A DNA stretch of 64,000 nucleotides, taken from the NCBI GenBank assembly GCA_028275345.1, contig JAPWUV010000010.1, positions 120,738 through 184,737 on the forward strand. Reading direction: 5' to 3'. Position 1 is the stretch's first letter. Each line of letters starts with the position of its first letter. The translations under genes were made by a program, and so were the position numbers. This stretch comes from a bacterium (GTDB lineage Bacteria; Zhuqueibacterota; Zhuqueibacteria; Oleimicrobiales; Geothermoviventaceae). The notes beneath the pieces were generated by a model. That model did not search any database and was not told where the DNA came from. It saw only the letters and a program-made list of their open reading frames with translations. Positions 51,927 to 60,410 of the stretch are shown piece after piece.

Positions 51927-53474
51927 CTACGGGCCGTACACGGAGAAGTCCACAGATGCCGCCAGGGTCAGGAACCCATCCCAGGTGGTCCGCTCCTCTC
52001 CCGGAATATGGTCCACATTCCGCGCGGAGCGCCAGCGCACCCCGCCCTCGACCCAGACATTGTACCGCGGCTGATACCGGACCGAAAGGACGGCCTGCCA
52101 CGCCCGCTCCACCACTCCCGAGGGGAACGGCCAGCCCCACGGAAACTCCCGGCGCCGCTCGAGATCCCTCCGAATGTCCAGCTCCCCCTGCTCGCGATAG
52201 GTCACCTCCGCCGCCGCGAGGACCCCCCGGAGGGGAAAGCCGGTCCAGCTCACGCTGACGGCCTGCAAATCGCTCCCCTCATCCCAACCGAGCGGCAACC
52301 CCCGGCTCACCCAGTTGATGTACGGCGACTGATGCCGGTAGGTCCAGGTACCCACACGGGTGTACACCAGCTCCCAAAGACCCGGCACCCGCCCGCCGCC
52401 GCGCCGGGAAAGACCCGCCCGCAGCGCCGTGGCATCCGGGATCTTCTCCCGATCGATCTGGATGTCGTCGATCACCCAAATCCCCCAGAGCCGCCACCCC
52501 CCGACGGGGCGCCACTCCCCACAAAAGGCCAGCGACCAGTTGTCCAAGTTCCGCCGACTACGGACGATATTGGTGCGGTGATTCTCTTCGTACTCCAGAT
52601 GCACCATCAAGGGGTTCAAGTGAGCGAGACTCAGAGGGCGATTAGGGCCCGCATATAAGCTGATCTCGCCGGCGCCGAGGCTCAGGTTCCTCCCATTGGA
52701 GTAGGTCAGAAAATGCCCGGCCAAGTAGCGGTGCACGTCCTCAGCCCCGGTCGTATCCGGGATCGTCTCGAGGAAGGCCGAGAAGAAGTGGAAGCGGAAG
52801 CCATGGTAGCGCAAGACGCCGTAGAACCCATCGTACGCAGGACCCCAAGCGCTCACCCAGGGACTGCGCTCGTCGCCGGGTCCCCACGCTTGCTTGAAGC
52901 GCCCCGCCCGGAGCAAAATCCACGAGCTCTCCCACTCGCCGAAGGCGTAGTCCGCCTCCGCCGTGTTGAATCCCAAGCGCCGTTTCTGCCGCGGGATCCC
53001 CGTGTACGAAGGGAGGGCCGCCGGATCGTGGGACGCCCGCACCCGTACGTACGCCCGCGCCGACGGCGAGAAATGCACCGACCCTTCCCCGAACGCCGCG
53101 TACGAGGCCTCCTCCGACCTCGCCACCGGCCTCGGCCCACTCCACCCCATGAGACCCAGCACCCAACGGTCCCAAGAAGCGCCACCCTTCTGCGCCAGCT
53201 CCCTCCGCAGCTCCTGGCTCAAGAGTTCCCGCACCCACGCCGGCGCCCAAGCCTCCCGCCGAGAATCCGGGCGCGATAAGTACGCCACTACCGCCTGCCG
53301 CGACGCCGGCCAGACCAAGGGATCCTCCACCGGCCCCTCCCCTGCCTGGACCATCCCCCAGTAGCGATTCACCCAATGATCGAAGGGCAGGATCTGAGCC
53401 TCGACCCTGCGGGCACCCAGGGTGAGGAGCCACAACCCGATCGCCGAGACGAGCCGGAAACGAGCCCAGGCCAT
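51927..53474 (-). CDS. Wzi-like outer-membrane capsule assembly protein
   Basis: 515 residues from the ATG at 53474, four bases after the stop of the FAD-reductase gene. A signal peptide ends near VEAQ (residue 27). The mature part has an N-terminal helical region and a predicted beta barrel rich in alternating aromatic/polar strands: LRAGRFKQAWGPGDERSPW, GFRFHFFSAFLETIPD, LGAGEISLYAGPNRP, LNPLMVHLEYEENH and NVWVEGGVRW. The HLNP and GPGD-like motifs are shared with Wzi-family capsule-surface lectins. Position beside polysaccharide genes supports a role in holding or exporting surface polysaccharide. Confidence 0.75.
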   Translation of the reverse strand: MAWARFRLVSAIGLWLLTLGARRVEAQILPFDHWVNRYWGMVQAGEGPVEDPLVWPASRQAVVAYLSRPDSRREAWAPAWVRELLSQELRRELAQKGGASWDRWVLGLMGWSGPRPVARSEEASYAAFGEGSVHFSPSARAYVRVRASHDPAALPSYTGIPRQKRRLGFNTAEADYAFGEWESSWILLRAGRFKQAWGPGDERSPWVSAWGPAYDGFYGVLRYHGFRFHFFSAFLETIPDTTGAEDVHRYLAGHFLTYSNGRNLSLGAGEISLYAGPNRPLSLAHLNPLMVHLEYEENHRTNIVRSRRNLDNWSLAFCGEWRPVGGWRLWGIWVIDDIQIDREKIPDATALRAGLSRRGGGRVPGLWELVYTRVGTWTYRHQSPYINWVSRGLPLGWDEGSDLQAVSVSWTGFPLRGVLAAAEVTYREQGELDIRRDLERRREFPWGWPFPSGVVERAWQAVLSVRYQPRYNVWVEGGVRWRSARNVDHIPGEERTTWDGFLTLAASVDFSVYGP

Positions 53475-53478
53475 CCAT

Positions 53479-54639
53479 CTACCGGGATGAGCGGCGAGGC
53501 AAGTCGCGCGCTGCCCGCAACAGGGCTTTGGCCCCCAAGAAGGCCAAGGCCGGCTGCGCCAGCAGCGTCTTCCAGAACACGGAAGCGAAACGGTCGCGCG
53601 GGACATCTCGCAAAAGGGCGAGGACGCGGTGATTGAGACAGCGGAGGAGCTGCCGGTAATCCCCTGGGGTGAACCGATCCATCGCCAGGCGCACGAGATA
53701 ATGGGCGTTCAGCTCGCGGCGAAGGGAGCTCAGCTCGGCGGAGTAGCTCGTGCCGCGGAGGATGGCCCGAGCCGCCGCCTCCGCCCCCGCAAGGCCCGTC
53801 ACCGTCCCCCCCACGGTCGTCACCTTCACGTGGCCAGCTGCGTCGCCCACGAGGTAAAGACGCGCCTTCCCAAAGCGCCGGTACGGCCTGTGGAAGGGAC
53901 GGTACAGCGGCACCCGCGCTGCCTCCACCGATTCGACCTCCCACCCGGACTCCGCGAGGAACCGCGCGAACTCCCGCCGTCCGGAGGAAGGATCCCGGGC
54001 CACGAAACCCACCGCCGCCGTCTCCTCCGAATCGGGGATCTGCCAGAAGAAGAACGGCGTCCGTCCCGGCGCGAACCATGTGTCCACCACGTGCGGGTCA
54101 AATCCCTGCCGCCGGCGCACCCGCGCCTGAAGGATCGGCACCGTCGCTCGGCCATCGCACTCCAGGCTGCGCAAGACGGTGCTCACCGCCCCATCCGCCG
54201 CCACCAGGACGGAGCTCATGCGTTTGATGTATCTCCCCGTCCTGCGGTCCCAGAAAAGCAGCGCGAACTCCCCGTCCTCCAGTCCCACCGAAAGGAGCCG
54301 CACTCCCCAATGGATCCCTGCGCCCGCGCGCTCGGCCTCGCCCGCGAGCCAGGCCAGGAGATCCCGCCGCTCCAGCACGAAGTCCGGCTGGGCCAGCGGT
54401 ACGTAGCTGCAGGAGCCGTCGACCCGGACGCGAAACCCGGAGATCGTGTTGCGCACGGGCACGTCGCTCCCCAGCGGGACGAACCGGGCGAGCTCGGGCG
54501 TGACGATGAGCGTGCGCGGCAGGGCCTCCTCCGGCCCCCGGAGATGCTCGAACACCTCCACCTCCGCGCCCGCCCGCGCCAGGAGCTGCGCGCACCGAAG
54601 CCCCGCCTGCGAGGCACCGATGATGACGTCTGTCTTCAT
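53479..54639 (-). CDS. FAD-dependent oxidoreductase of the geranylgeranyl-reductase family
   Basis: 386 residues. The N-terminal FAD-binding loop is modified (DVIIGASQAGLRCAQLLARAGAEVEVFE, first Gly-x-Gly reading GAS-Q-A-G). YVPLAQPDFVLERRDLLAWL and ADGAVSTVLRSL follow. The second FAD motif, ARLYLVGDAAGHVKVTTVGGTVTGLAGAEAAA (about 275-305), is typical of geranylgeranyl reductases, which saturate isoprenoid chains. It lies between the initiating polyprenyl-phosphate sugar transferase and the Wzi-like gene, so its target may be the polyprenyl carrier or a quinone. That link is inference. The stop is directly followed by the next start. Confidence 0.8.
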   Translation of the reverse strand: MKTDVIIGASQAGLRCAQLLARAGAEVEVFEHLRGPEEALPRTLIVTPELARFVPLGSDVPVRNTISGFRVRVDGSCSYVPLAQPDFVLERRDLLAWLAGEAERAGAGIHWGVRLLSVGLEDGEFALLFWDRRTGRYIKRMSSVLVAADGAVSTVLRSLECDGRATVPILQARVRRRQGFDPHVVDTWFAPGRTPFFFWQIPDSEETAAVGFVARDPSSGRREFARFLAESGWEVESVEAARVPLYRPFHRPYRRFGKARLYLVGDAAGHVKVTTVGGTVTGLAGAEAAARAILRGTSYSAELSSLRRELNAHYLVRLAMDRFTPGDYRQLLRCLNHRVLALLRDVPRDRFASVFWKTLLAQPALAFLGAKALLRAARDLPRRSSR

Positions 54640-54679
54640 ATCCAAGATGGAACACCCTCGGAAACCCAGCCCTGCCGGC

Positions 54680-56179
54680 TCAGGCCCTTCCCCGGAGCTT
54701 CAGGGTGTCAAGGAACGTCTTCAGCAGGATCTCCAGGTCGAGCCACAGGGACTGGTGCTTGATGTAGTAAAGGTCATATTGCAGCCGGAGCATGGCGTCC
54801 TCTTTGGAGGAAACATACCCGTGTTTCACCAGAGCCCAGCCGGCCATGCCCGGCTTCACCGCGTGCCGAACGCGGTAGAACGGGATCTCCCGCGCCAACT
54901 CCTCGACGAACTCGGGCCGCTCCGGGCGCGGACCAACCACGCTCATCTCCCCCCTCAGGATGTTCCAGAACTGCGGGAACTCGTCAAGATGCGTCTTGCG
55001 CAGCAGCTTTCCTACCCTCGTCACCCTTGTGTCGTTCGGGCGCGCCCAGACGGCCCTCCCATTCTCGGCGTCGCGAACCATCGAACGGAACTTCACGATT
55101 CGGAATAACTTTCCCCCTTTGCCCACACGCCACTGGGTGTAGAAAACCGGACCAGGGGAATCCAGCCGAATGGCCAGGGCGATGAAAGGCAACACAAGGA
55201 CGAGGAACAGCGCACCGGCTCCAGCGAGGACAACGTCCATCAGACGCTTCAACGCGACCCAAGCAGCCGAGGGAACCGCCCGTACGGGCATCGCCACGTA
55301 CCAGTTCTCCCCCACATGCTCGATGGGGATCCTCCCCGTGAGCTGCTCGTAGAGGGTCGGCATGGGCACGACCTCAATCCCCTTCTCCAGCCCGTCCATC
55401 AGGAGCTGAAAGAGATCCCCGTCCACATCGTGGGTCACGGCCAGGATCACCGCATCCAAGACCCCAGACTGCATGAGCTCCCGCAGCACGGAACGATCCC
55501 CCAGAACGGGAATCTCCACCGGATCGTCAGGGGACGATTCCTTCGGCGAGATGACGACAGTACCCCATTTGGCCGGGTCGTCGTCCACGAAGCCAAGGAT
55601 ACGAAAGCTGTGATTGCCCCTTGAGAGGAGAAGCTCCGCGATGGTCCTTCCTGCCCAGCCCGCGCCGAGCACAACAACGTTCCGCGCGAAGGCGGGACGG
55701 TCGAAGAAACGAAGATACAGGAGCCTCAGGCCGGCGGCCGCTGCCCACAAGACCAGGAAGGGGAGGAGAAGGGCGAGGCGACGAGCCGGAAGCCCAGGCA
55801 TGAAGTAGGGGAGCAGAAGGAAGGCCAAATACGTGAGCGCCGCGGCTTTGCTCACACCCGCCAGGATTCCCCCCACAGATGTCGGCCTTGTGGGATCGTA
55901 CATATCGAACGTGCGGGCCGCGACGAACCAGACGAGCGAAGGCCACACGAACCACACGAGCAGCTGAAGCGCCCGAAAGGCGGGAATCGAATCTCGACGC
56001 AAGTGGAGGGAAAGCGCGAAGCTCAGGGTCAGCGCCAGGAGGTCAAATAGAGCTAGAAGGATCCTGCGTTCCTTAAGTCCGAGAGGGATCCGATTCGCCG
56101 GGCCCAGGGCCTGCCAAACCACCTGAGGCCTGTACCCACCACGAGCTGCCTTCAGAACCTCAGTTTCCGGTCGTCCCAT
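54680..56179 (-). CDS. Polyprenyl-phosphate sugar-1-phosphate transferase (WbaP/WcaJ type)
   Basis: 499 residues from the ATG at 56179, five bases after GGAGG. Four N-terminal membrane helices (RILLALFDLLALTLSFALSLHL onwards) precede a nucleotide-binding CoA-binding-like domain (NVVVLGAGWAGRTIAELLLSRG). The catalytic C-terminal sugar-transferase domain has KRLMDVVLAGAGALFLVLVLP, PVFYTQWRVGKGGKLFRIVKFRSM, THLDEFPQFWNILRGEMSVVGPRPERPEFV and YDLYYIKHQSLWLDLEILLKT. It links sugar phosphate to undecaprenyl phosphate and so begins repeat-unit synthesis in the inner membrane. It defines this region as a surface polysaccharide locus. Confidence 0.93.
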   Translation of the reverse strand: MGRPETEVLKAARGGYRPQVVWQALGPANRIPLGLKERRILLALFDLLALTLSFALSLHLRRDSIPAFRALQLLVWFVWPSLVWFVAARTFDMYDPTRPTSVGGILAGVSKAAALTYLAFLLLPYFMPGLPARRLALLLPFLVLWAAAAGLRLLYLRFFDRPAFARNVVVLGAGWAGRTIAELLLSRGNHSFRILGFVDDDPAKWGTVVISPKESSPDDPVEIPVLGDRSVLRELMQSGVLDAVILAVTHDVDGDLFQLLMDGLEKGIEVVPMPTLYEQLTGRIPIEHVGENWYVAMPVRAVPSAAWVALKRLMDVVLAGAGALFLVLVLPFIALAIRLDSPGPVFYTQWRVGKGGKLFRIVKFRSMVRDAENGRAVWARPNDTRVTRVGKLLRKTHLDEFPQFWNILRGEMSVVGPRPERPEFVEELAREIPFYRVRHAVKPGMAGWALVKHGYVSSKEDAMLRLQYDLYYIKHQSLWLDLEILLKTFLDTLKLRGRA

Positions 56180-56214
56180 CCGGACCTCCACACCTCGCCA
56201 GCCCCGACCTCGCT

Positions 56215-57393
56215 TCAGTTGGGATGAACCCGACCATCGCCCGGCCGGAACTCGTCCACCTCCTCACCCAAGAGTCTGGCAACAATGCGCTGAGCCGCCA
56301 GCCCGTCTCCATAGGGATTGATAGCCCGGGCCATGCGCTCGTACTCGGTCGGATCCTCGAGGAGCAGTTGCACAGCCTCGGTGATGCGGGCAGCATCAGT
56401 ACCCACGAGCCGGACGGTGCCGGCTTCGACAGCCTCCGGCCGTTCCGTCACCTCCCGCAGCACCAAGACCGGCTTGCCCAAACCGGGTGCCTCCTCCTGA
56501 ATCCCGCCCGAGTCCGTCAGCACCAGGTAAGATCCCTTCATGAGGTGCACCAGACTCAGGTAATCCAGGGGCGGCGTCAGCGTGATGTTGGGAATGCCTC
56601 CCAGAAGACCGTGCACGGGTTCCCACACGTTGGGGTTGAGATGAACCGGGTATACAATGCGAACGCTTCCGTCGTAGCGCTCCGCGATGGCACGAAGCGC
56701 CCGGCAGATGTTCTCCAGCGGCCGGCCGAAATTCTCCCTCCGGTGGGCAGTCACCAGGATCATCTTGCCATCACCGGAGGGCAACGCTCGGAGGGAAGGA
56801 TGGACCCGTCCTTCCCAGACGCGTCGGTCGCCGAGGAGTCCGTCGGCGACCCAGTGGAGGGCATCGATCACAGGGTTTCCCGTGACCAGAATCCTGCCTC
56901 TGGGCACCCCCTCCCGCAGCAGGTTCTCACGGGCTCGAGCCGTGGGGGCGAAATGAAGATCCGCCACAACTCCCGCCACCCGCCGGTTCACCTCCTCCGG
57001 AAAGGGTTGCCACTTGTCGTGCGTGCGTAGCCCCGCCTCCACATGCCCCACTTTCACGCGGGTATAGAATGCCGCGAGGGAGGCCGCCGCCACCGTGGTC
57101 GTATCCCCTTGCACCAGAACCCAGTCGGGCCGCTCTCGCCGGAGGATCGGTTCCAAACGCGCAAGGACCGCCGCGGCCACCTGGGTCGGGGACTGATTGT
57201 CCTCCATCACCCCGAGGTCGTATTCGGGTTCGATCCCGAAGAGGTCCAACACCTGGTCCAGCATCTCCCGGTGTTGGGCTGTGACGCAGACCACCGACTT
57301 CACCCGGTCGGCGTGTTTCCGCAATTCCATGACGACCGGCGCCATCTTGATGGCTTCCGGACGGGTACCGAACACGGAGAGCACTTTCAGCAT
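56215..57393 (-). CDS. wecB: UDP-N-acetylglucosamine 2-epimerase (non-hydrolysing)
   Basis: 392 residues from the ATG at 57393, the family start (LKVLSVFGTRPEAIKMAPVV); the frame is open further upstream without a better Shine-Dalgarno. It interconverts UDP-GlcNAc and UDP-ManNAc. Conserved blocks are TAQHREMLDQVLDLFGI, VQGDTTTVAAASLAAFY, VGHVEAGLRTHDKWQPFPEEVNRR, LVTAHRRENFG and DSGGIQEEAPGLGKPVLVLRE with TERPEAVEAGT. It supplies ManNAc or its derivatives to the polysaccharide. Confidence 0.95.
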   Translation of the reverse strand: MLKVLSVFGTRPEAIKMAPVVMELRKHADRVKSVVCVTAQHREMLDQVLDLFGIEPEYDLGVMEDNQSPTQVAAAVLARLEPILRRERPDWVLVQGDTTTVAAASLAAFYTRVKVGHVEAGLRTHDKWQPFPEEVNRRVAGVVADLHFAPTARARENLLREGVPRGRILVTGNPVIDALHWVADGLLGDRRVWEGRVHPSLRALPSGDGKMILVTAHRRENFGRPLENICRALRAIAERYDGSVRIVYPVHLNPNVWEPVHGLLGGIPNITLTPPLDYLSLVHLMKGSYLVLTDSGGIQEEAPGLGKPVLVLREVTERPEAVEAGTVRLVGTDAARITEAVQLLLEDPTEYERMARAINPYGDGLAAQRIVARLLGEEVDEFRPGDGRVHPN

Positions 57394-57506
57394 CGAAAAA
57401 CCTGGCTCAGAATGCAAAGGCTGGTGCCCCCGCAACGGAGAGGCTCTCGGCGACAGCCGTTCCCCGCTGCAGGCCGGCCTCGGTTGCAATCCTGCGGCTA
57501 CGCACC

Positions 57507-58541
57507 CTATTGGGCCACGACATCCCGGACCGCCGCCGAGACGCCCGGACCGAACCGCGCCGAGGCCTCGATTCTATCCCAGTTCTCTCGGAACCATTGC
57601 ACCGTGTTGGCCAGGCCCACCTCGAGGGGCGTGCTCGGCTCGTACCCAATCAGTCGGCGGGCTTTGTCCACCGAGGCCAGGAGGCGGCTCTTCGTATCCC
57701 ACTTGCGGCGCTCCACGTACCGCACCCCAGCCTTATTCCCGGTGGCTTCGTTGATCATGTGCGCCAGATCGAGGATCCGCGTCTCCTTCCCGGAAGCCAA
57801 GTTGAACTCCTCTCCGACGGCGCTCTCCATGACCCCGGCCCGCAGGAGACCATCCACGATGTCCCCCACGTAGGTGAAGTCGCGGGTCTCTTCACCGCTG
57901 CCGGTGATGGGGAGGGGCAAACCCTTCATCGCCCAGTAGATGAAGTTGGGGATCACATTGCGGTACTGCCCCGGCACCTCCCCCGGGCCATAGGAGTTGA
58001 AGAAGCGCGGCTTCACCACCTTGAGCCCGTAGTGATGATGGAAAAAGTTGCAGTACAGCTCCCCCAGCATCTTCGTGATCTGGTAAGGCGTGGAGAGATG
58101 CATGGACATGAACTCCTCCCGCAAGGGGAGAGGCGATTCGCTGCCGTAGATGGAGCAACCCGACGACGCGTAGACGAAACGCTCCGCGCCAGCCAGCACA
58201 GAGTACTCCAAAAGGCGCAGGGTCCCCAGGCCATTGACCATTAGGTCCCGCTCCGGATGGTCCACGGAGTTCTGGTTGGCGAAGAAAGCCGCGAGGTGGA
58301 AGACGATCTGGGGCCGCTCGAAGAAGACCCGCTTGAGCTTCACCTCATCGAGGACGTCGCCTTCCACAAACAGGACACCGGGTAGCGACGGCACATTCCA
58401 ACGCACGCCCGAAGAGAGGTCGTCCAGGATGATGACCTGAGCCCCCAGCTCAGCGAGGCGACGGCACAGATTGGAACCAATCGCGCCCGCGCCCCCGGTC
58501 ACCAGGATGGTCTTGCCGTTATATGCATTCAAATAGTGCAT
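57507..58541 (-). CDS. NAD-dependent nucleotide-sugar epimerase/dehydratase
   Basis: 344 residues; AAGGAGG lies seven bases before the ATG at 58541. An extended short-chain dehydrogenase with NAD loop TILVTGGAGAIGSNLCRRL, ASSGCSIYGSESPL with the catalytic Ser region, YQITK for Tyr-x3-Lys, and RFFNSYGPGEVPGQYRNVIPNF. The sequence is closest in style to UDP-glucose 4-epimerases and dTDP/UDP-sugar dehydratases; the exact sugar is unknown. The region just upstream (58565-58762) is noncoding debris: an imperfect palindrome and a glycosyltransferase remnant. Confidence 0.88.
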   Translation of the reverse strand: MHYLNAYNGKTILVTGGAGAIGSNLCRRLAELGAQVIILDDLSSGVRWNVPSLPGVLFVEGDVLDEVKLKRVFFERPQIVFHLAAFFANQNSVDHPERDLMVNGLGTLRLLEYSVLAGAERFVYASSGCSIYGSESPLPLREEFMSMHLSTPYQITKMLGELYCNFFHHHYGLKVVKPRFFNSYGPGEVPGQYRNVIPNFIYWAMKGLPLPITGSGEETRDFTYVGDIVDGLLRAGVMESAVGEEFNLASGKETRILDLAHMINEATGNKAGVRYVERRKWDTKSRLLASVDKARRLIGYEPSTPLEVGLANTVQWFRENWDRIEASARFGPGVSAAVRDVVAQ

Positions 58542-58564
58542 ATATTTTCCTCCTTAAAGGTTCC

Positions 58565-58629
58565 ACCGCCGAGTTCGCAGAGAGCGCCGAGCCAGAGGTA
58601 AGCTCTGCGTCCTCAGCCCACTCCGCGGT
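58565..58629. repeat. Degenerate palindromic intergenic repeat
   Basis: An imperfect inverted repeat with arms ACCGCCGAGT...GCAGAG and CTCTGC...ACTCCGCGGT, and internal GAG/CTC-rich direct echoes (GCAGAGAGCGCCGAG). It has the look of the 'CGCAGAG' intergenic palindromes found in many copies in several phyla. Only one copy is seen in this window. Confidence 0.5.
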
Positions 58630-58654
58630 GAGACGACTAAAGGCGGTTTCGCCG

Positions 58655-58762
58655 TTACGCAGCACAGTCCGCCACCTGCTGCAGCAGCGCCTCATACTGC
58701 GCCACGCACCTATCCAGCGAGAGGTGCTCTTCCGCATTCATAGACGCCACATAGACTGGTCG
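58655..58762 (-). pseudogene. C-terminal remnant of a GT4-type glycosyltransferase
   Basis: Between in-frame stops at 58765-58763 and 58657-58655 the minus strand reads RPVYVASMNAEEHLSLDRCV then AQYEALLQQVADCAA. The EEHLSLDRCVAQYEALL part is the usual end of family-4 glycosyltransferases (compare EEHFSRESCVARYEEIF in the intact transferase at 60404-61645). The upstream part is lost at the junction with the formyltransferase gene and no start with a Shine-Dalgarno exists. I read it as a decayed 3' end left by a rearrangement. Confidence 0.5.
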
Positions 58763-58793
58763 TCAAGAAGGCAGAGCATCTTTCAACAGCCCT

Positions 58794-59573
58794 TCATCGG
58801 AATCGCCGCCCTAAAGCCCGAAAGCGCTGAGCATCTTTTCTGGTGGGGAAGCTAAAATAGGTGGCCTGAGAGGCATCGTTGGGTTTGCAGACCACTTTCC
58901 CCTGCTCAATATCCTCCAATGCTTGCAGCAATGCCTCTGCTCCAAAGCGCTTGGTTCTACGAATCAGAGAGTCAAGCGTATCGTCCGCCAAGATGGGTAC
59001 GGGCTCCTGGCGGATAATGTCGCCATCATCCAGTCTCTCTGTCATGTAGTGGACAGTGACGGCTGTCTCTTTCTCCCCATTTAAAAGCACCCAGAATGTG
59101 GGAAGCATCCCCCGATAGCGGGGTAATGGTGCGGTATGAACGTTGATACAACCATACCGGGGCAAAGCCAGAATATCTTTCTTGAAGATCTGGCTGGCAG
59201 CCACAGAAACAATGATATCAGGCTGGATTTCTTGGGAAAGCACGGCAAGAAAGGCTGGGACATTAATATTCTCGGGGCGGTAAACAGGAATACCGTGCCG
59301 TCTCGCCACATCTGCAGCCGACCAGGGTCCGCCCAGAGGCAGGAATCGGCTGACAACGTTCATCGCTTTTAGCCAGACAAAGCGAAAGCCATATATCAGG
59401 AACTCCCAGGGACCGTAAAGGTTGTATGCCCGCCGCACTGTGTCCAACAGCTTTTCGTTAAAGGGTTTCAGGATGATCATGGCCACAACATCTTTACCCC
59501 TGGCCTGAGCTATTCGCTCCAGAAAGGCAGGCAGGTAAAAGGGTTCATCCTGGGTGACAATAGCGATACGCAT
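58794..59573 (-). CDS. Formyltransferase-family protein (sugar N-formyltransferase-like)
   Basis: 259 residues; GGAG nine bases before the ATG. The formyltransferase fold is shown by DIIVSVAASQIFKKDILALP, the catalytic Asn-x-His in YGCINVHTAPLPRYRGMLP and the Asp in ERLDDGDIIRQEPVPI. There is no C-terminal methionyl-tRNA-binding domain as in Fmt, and the gene sits among polysaccharide genes, so N-formylation of a nucleotide-linked amino sugar is the likely role. Base composition (about 53% G+C by eye) is lower than the upstream and downstream clusters, like the next two genes. Confidence 0.82.
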   Translation of the reverse strand: MRIAIVTQDEPFYLPAFLERIAQARGKDVVAMIILKPFNEKLLDTVRRAYNLYGPWEFLIYGFRFVWLKAMNVVSRFLPLGGPWSAADVARRHGIPVYRPENINVPAFLAVLSQEIQPDIIVSVAASQIFKKDILALPRYGCINVHTAPLPRYRGMLPTFWVLLNGEKETAVTVHYMTERLDDGDIIRQEPVPILADDTLDSLIRRTKRFGAEALLQALEDIEQGKVVCKPNDASQATYFSFPTRKDAQRFRALGRRFR

Positions 59574-59585
59574 GGCAGCATGCTC

Positions 59586-60410
59586 CTACAACCCCAGCAC
59601 TTCTCGGACCGGGGCGAAGTAAAACTCCCGGCACAAAGTTCTAATCCTTTCCCCGGTTTTGTCCAGGTTGTGGTAGTGGAGAAATTGTCGCCAGAGACTG
59701 CCATTGATGCGCGGCTGTTCGGGGTCTACTTCCCACGGGTGCAGGTAGACGATAGCTGGCCTGCCCTCAGCGTTCACTTTGCGCAGACCCCAACGCGTAA
59801 GGGCATAGGGATAATGTCTCAGCCAGCCTCCACCACCTATGGGAAAATCCCTACCCAGCCAATGCACGATCGTCATTGGAAACTCCCAAAGTCCTGGCCG
59901 GATCAAATAGGGAGCACAAGGTGCCCCGGGAAACCCGTACCTGTTGTGGACTAGGGGCCGGGCCGGATAAATGCTAGAATCATATCGCAGTCCACACTCC
60001 TGCACCACGTCTACAGCCCACAGGGAGTGCTTTGTGATGGAGAACGAGGGAGCTCTGAAGCCTAGCACTTTCTCACCGGTGATGTCCTGGATGATGTCCA
60101 GAGAGCGTTGCAAGTCGCTGCGAAACTGATCCGGGGTCTGGCGATAGACCAACCAGTGGCCATATCCGTGAGTCGCCACCTCGTGGCCGGCATCCCGAAT
60201 GCGCCGTACCAGAATTGGATGCCGTTCTGCTATCCAACCCAGAATAAAGAAGCTAGCACGGGTTCCAGTCTCTGCCAATATATCCAAGATCCGGGATGTA
60301 CTGGCCTCCACCCGGCTCTCGTAGTTTTCCCAGTTCTCCCGCCCTACCACTTCCTCAAAGGCGTGGACCTGGAAGTACTCCTCGACATCCACGGTTAGGG
60401 CGTTCAGCAT
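59586..60410 (-). CDS. Polysaccharide deacetylase (XrtA-associated type, NodB fold with DUF3473)
   Basis: 274 residues. The start ATG overlaps the end of the glycosyltransferase gene (ATGCTGA). NodB-fold motifs are ALTVDVEEYFQVHAF (Asp-x-Glu metal/catalytic motif), ASFFILGWIAERHPILVRRI, AGHEVATHGYGHWLVYRQ (His metal ligands), LGFRAPSFSI and YDSSIYP. The C-terminal DUF3473 region has WEFPMTIVHWLGRDFPIGGGGWLRHYP and VYLHPWEVDPEQPRI. These enzymes are typical of exosortase-linked exopolysaccharide loci, but no exosortase gene is in the window. It likely de-N-acetylates the polymer or a lipid-linked intermediate. Confidence 0.92.
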   Translation of the reverse strand: MLNALTVDVEEYFQVHAFEEVVGRENWENYESRVEASTSRILDILAETGTRASFFILGWIAERHPILVRRIRDAGHEVATHGYGHWLVYRQTPDQFRSDLQRSLDIIQDITGEKVLGFRAPSFSITKHSLWAVDVVQECGLRYDSSIYPARPLVHNRYGFPGAPCAPYLIRPGLWEFPMTIVHWLGRDFPIGGGGWLRHYPYALTRWGLRKVNAEGRPAIVYLHPWEVDPEQPRINGSLWRQFLHYHNLDKTGERIRTLCREFYFAPVREVLGL

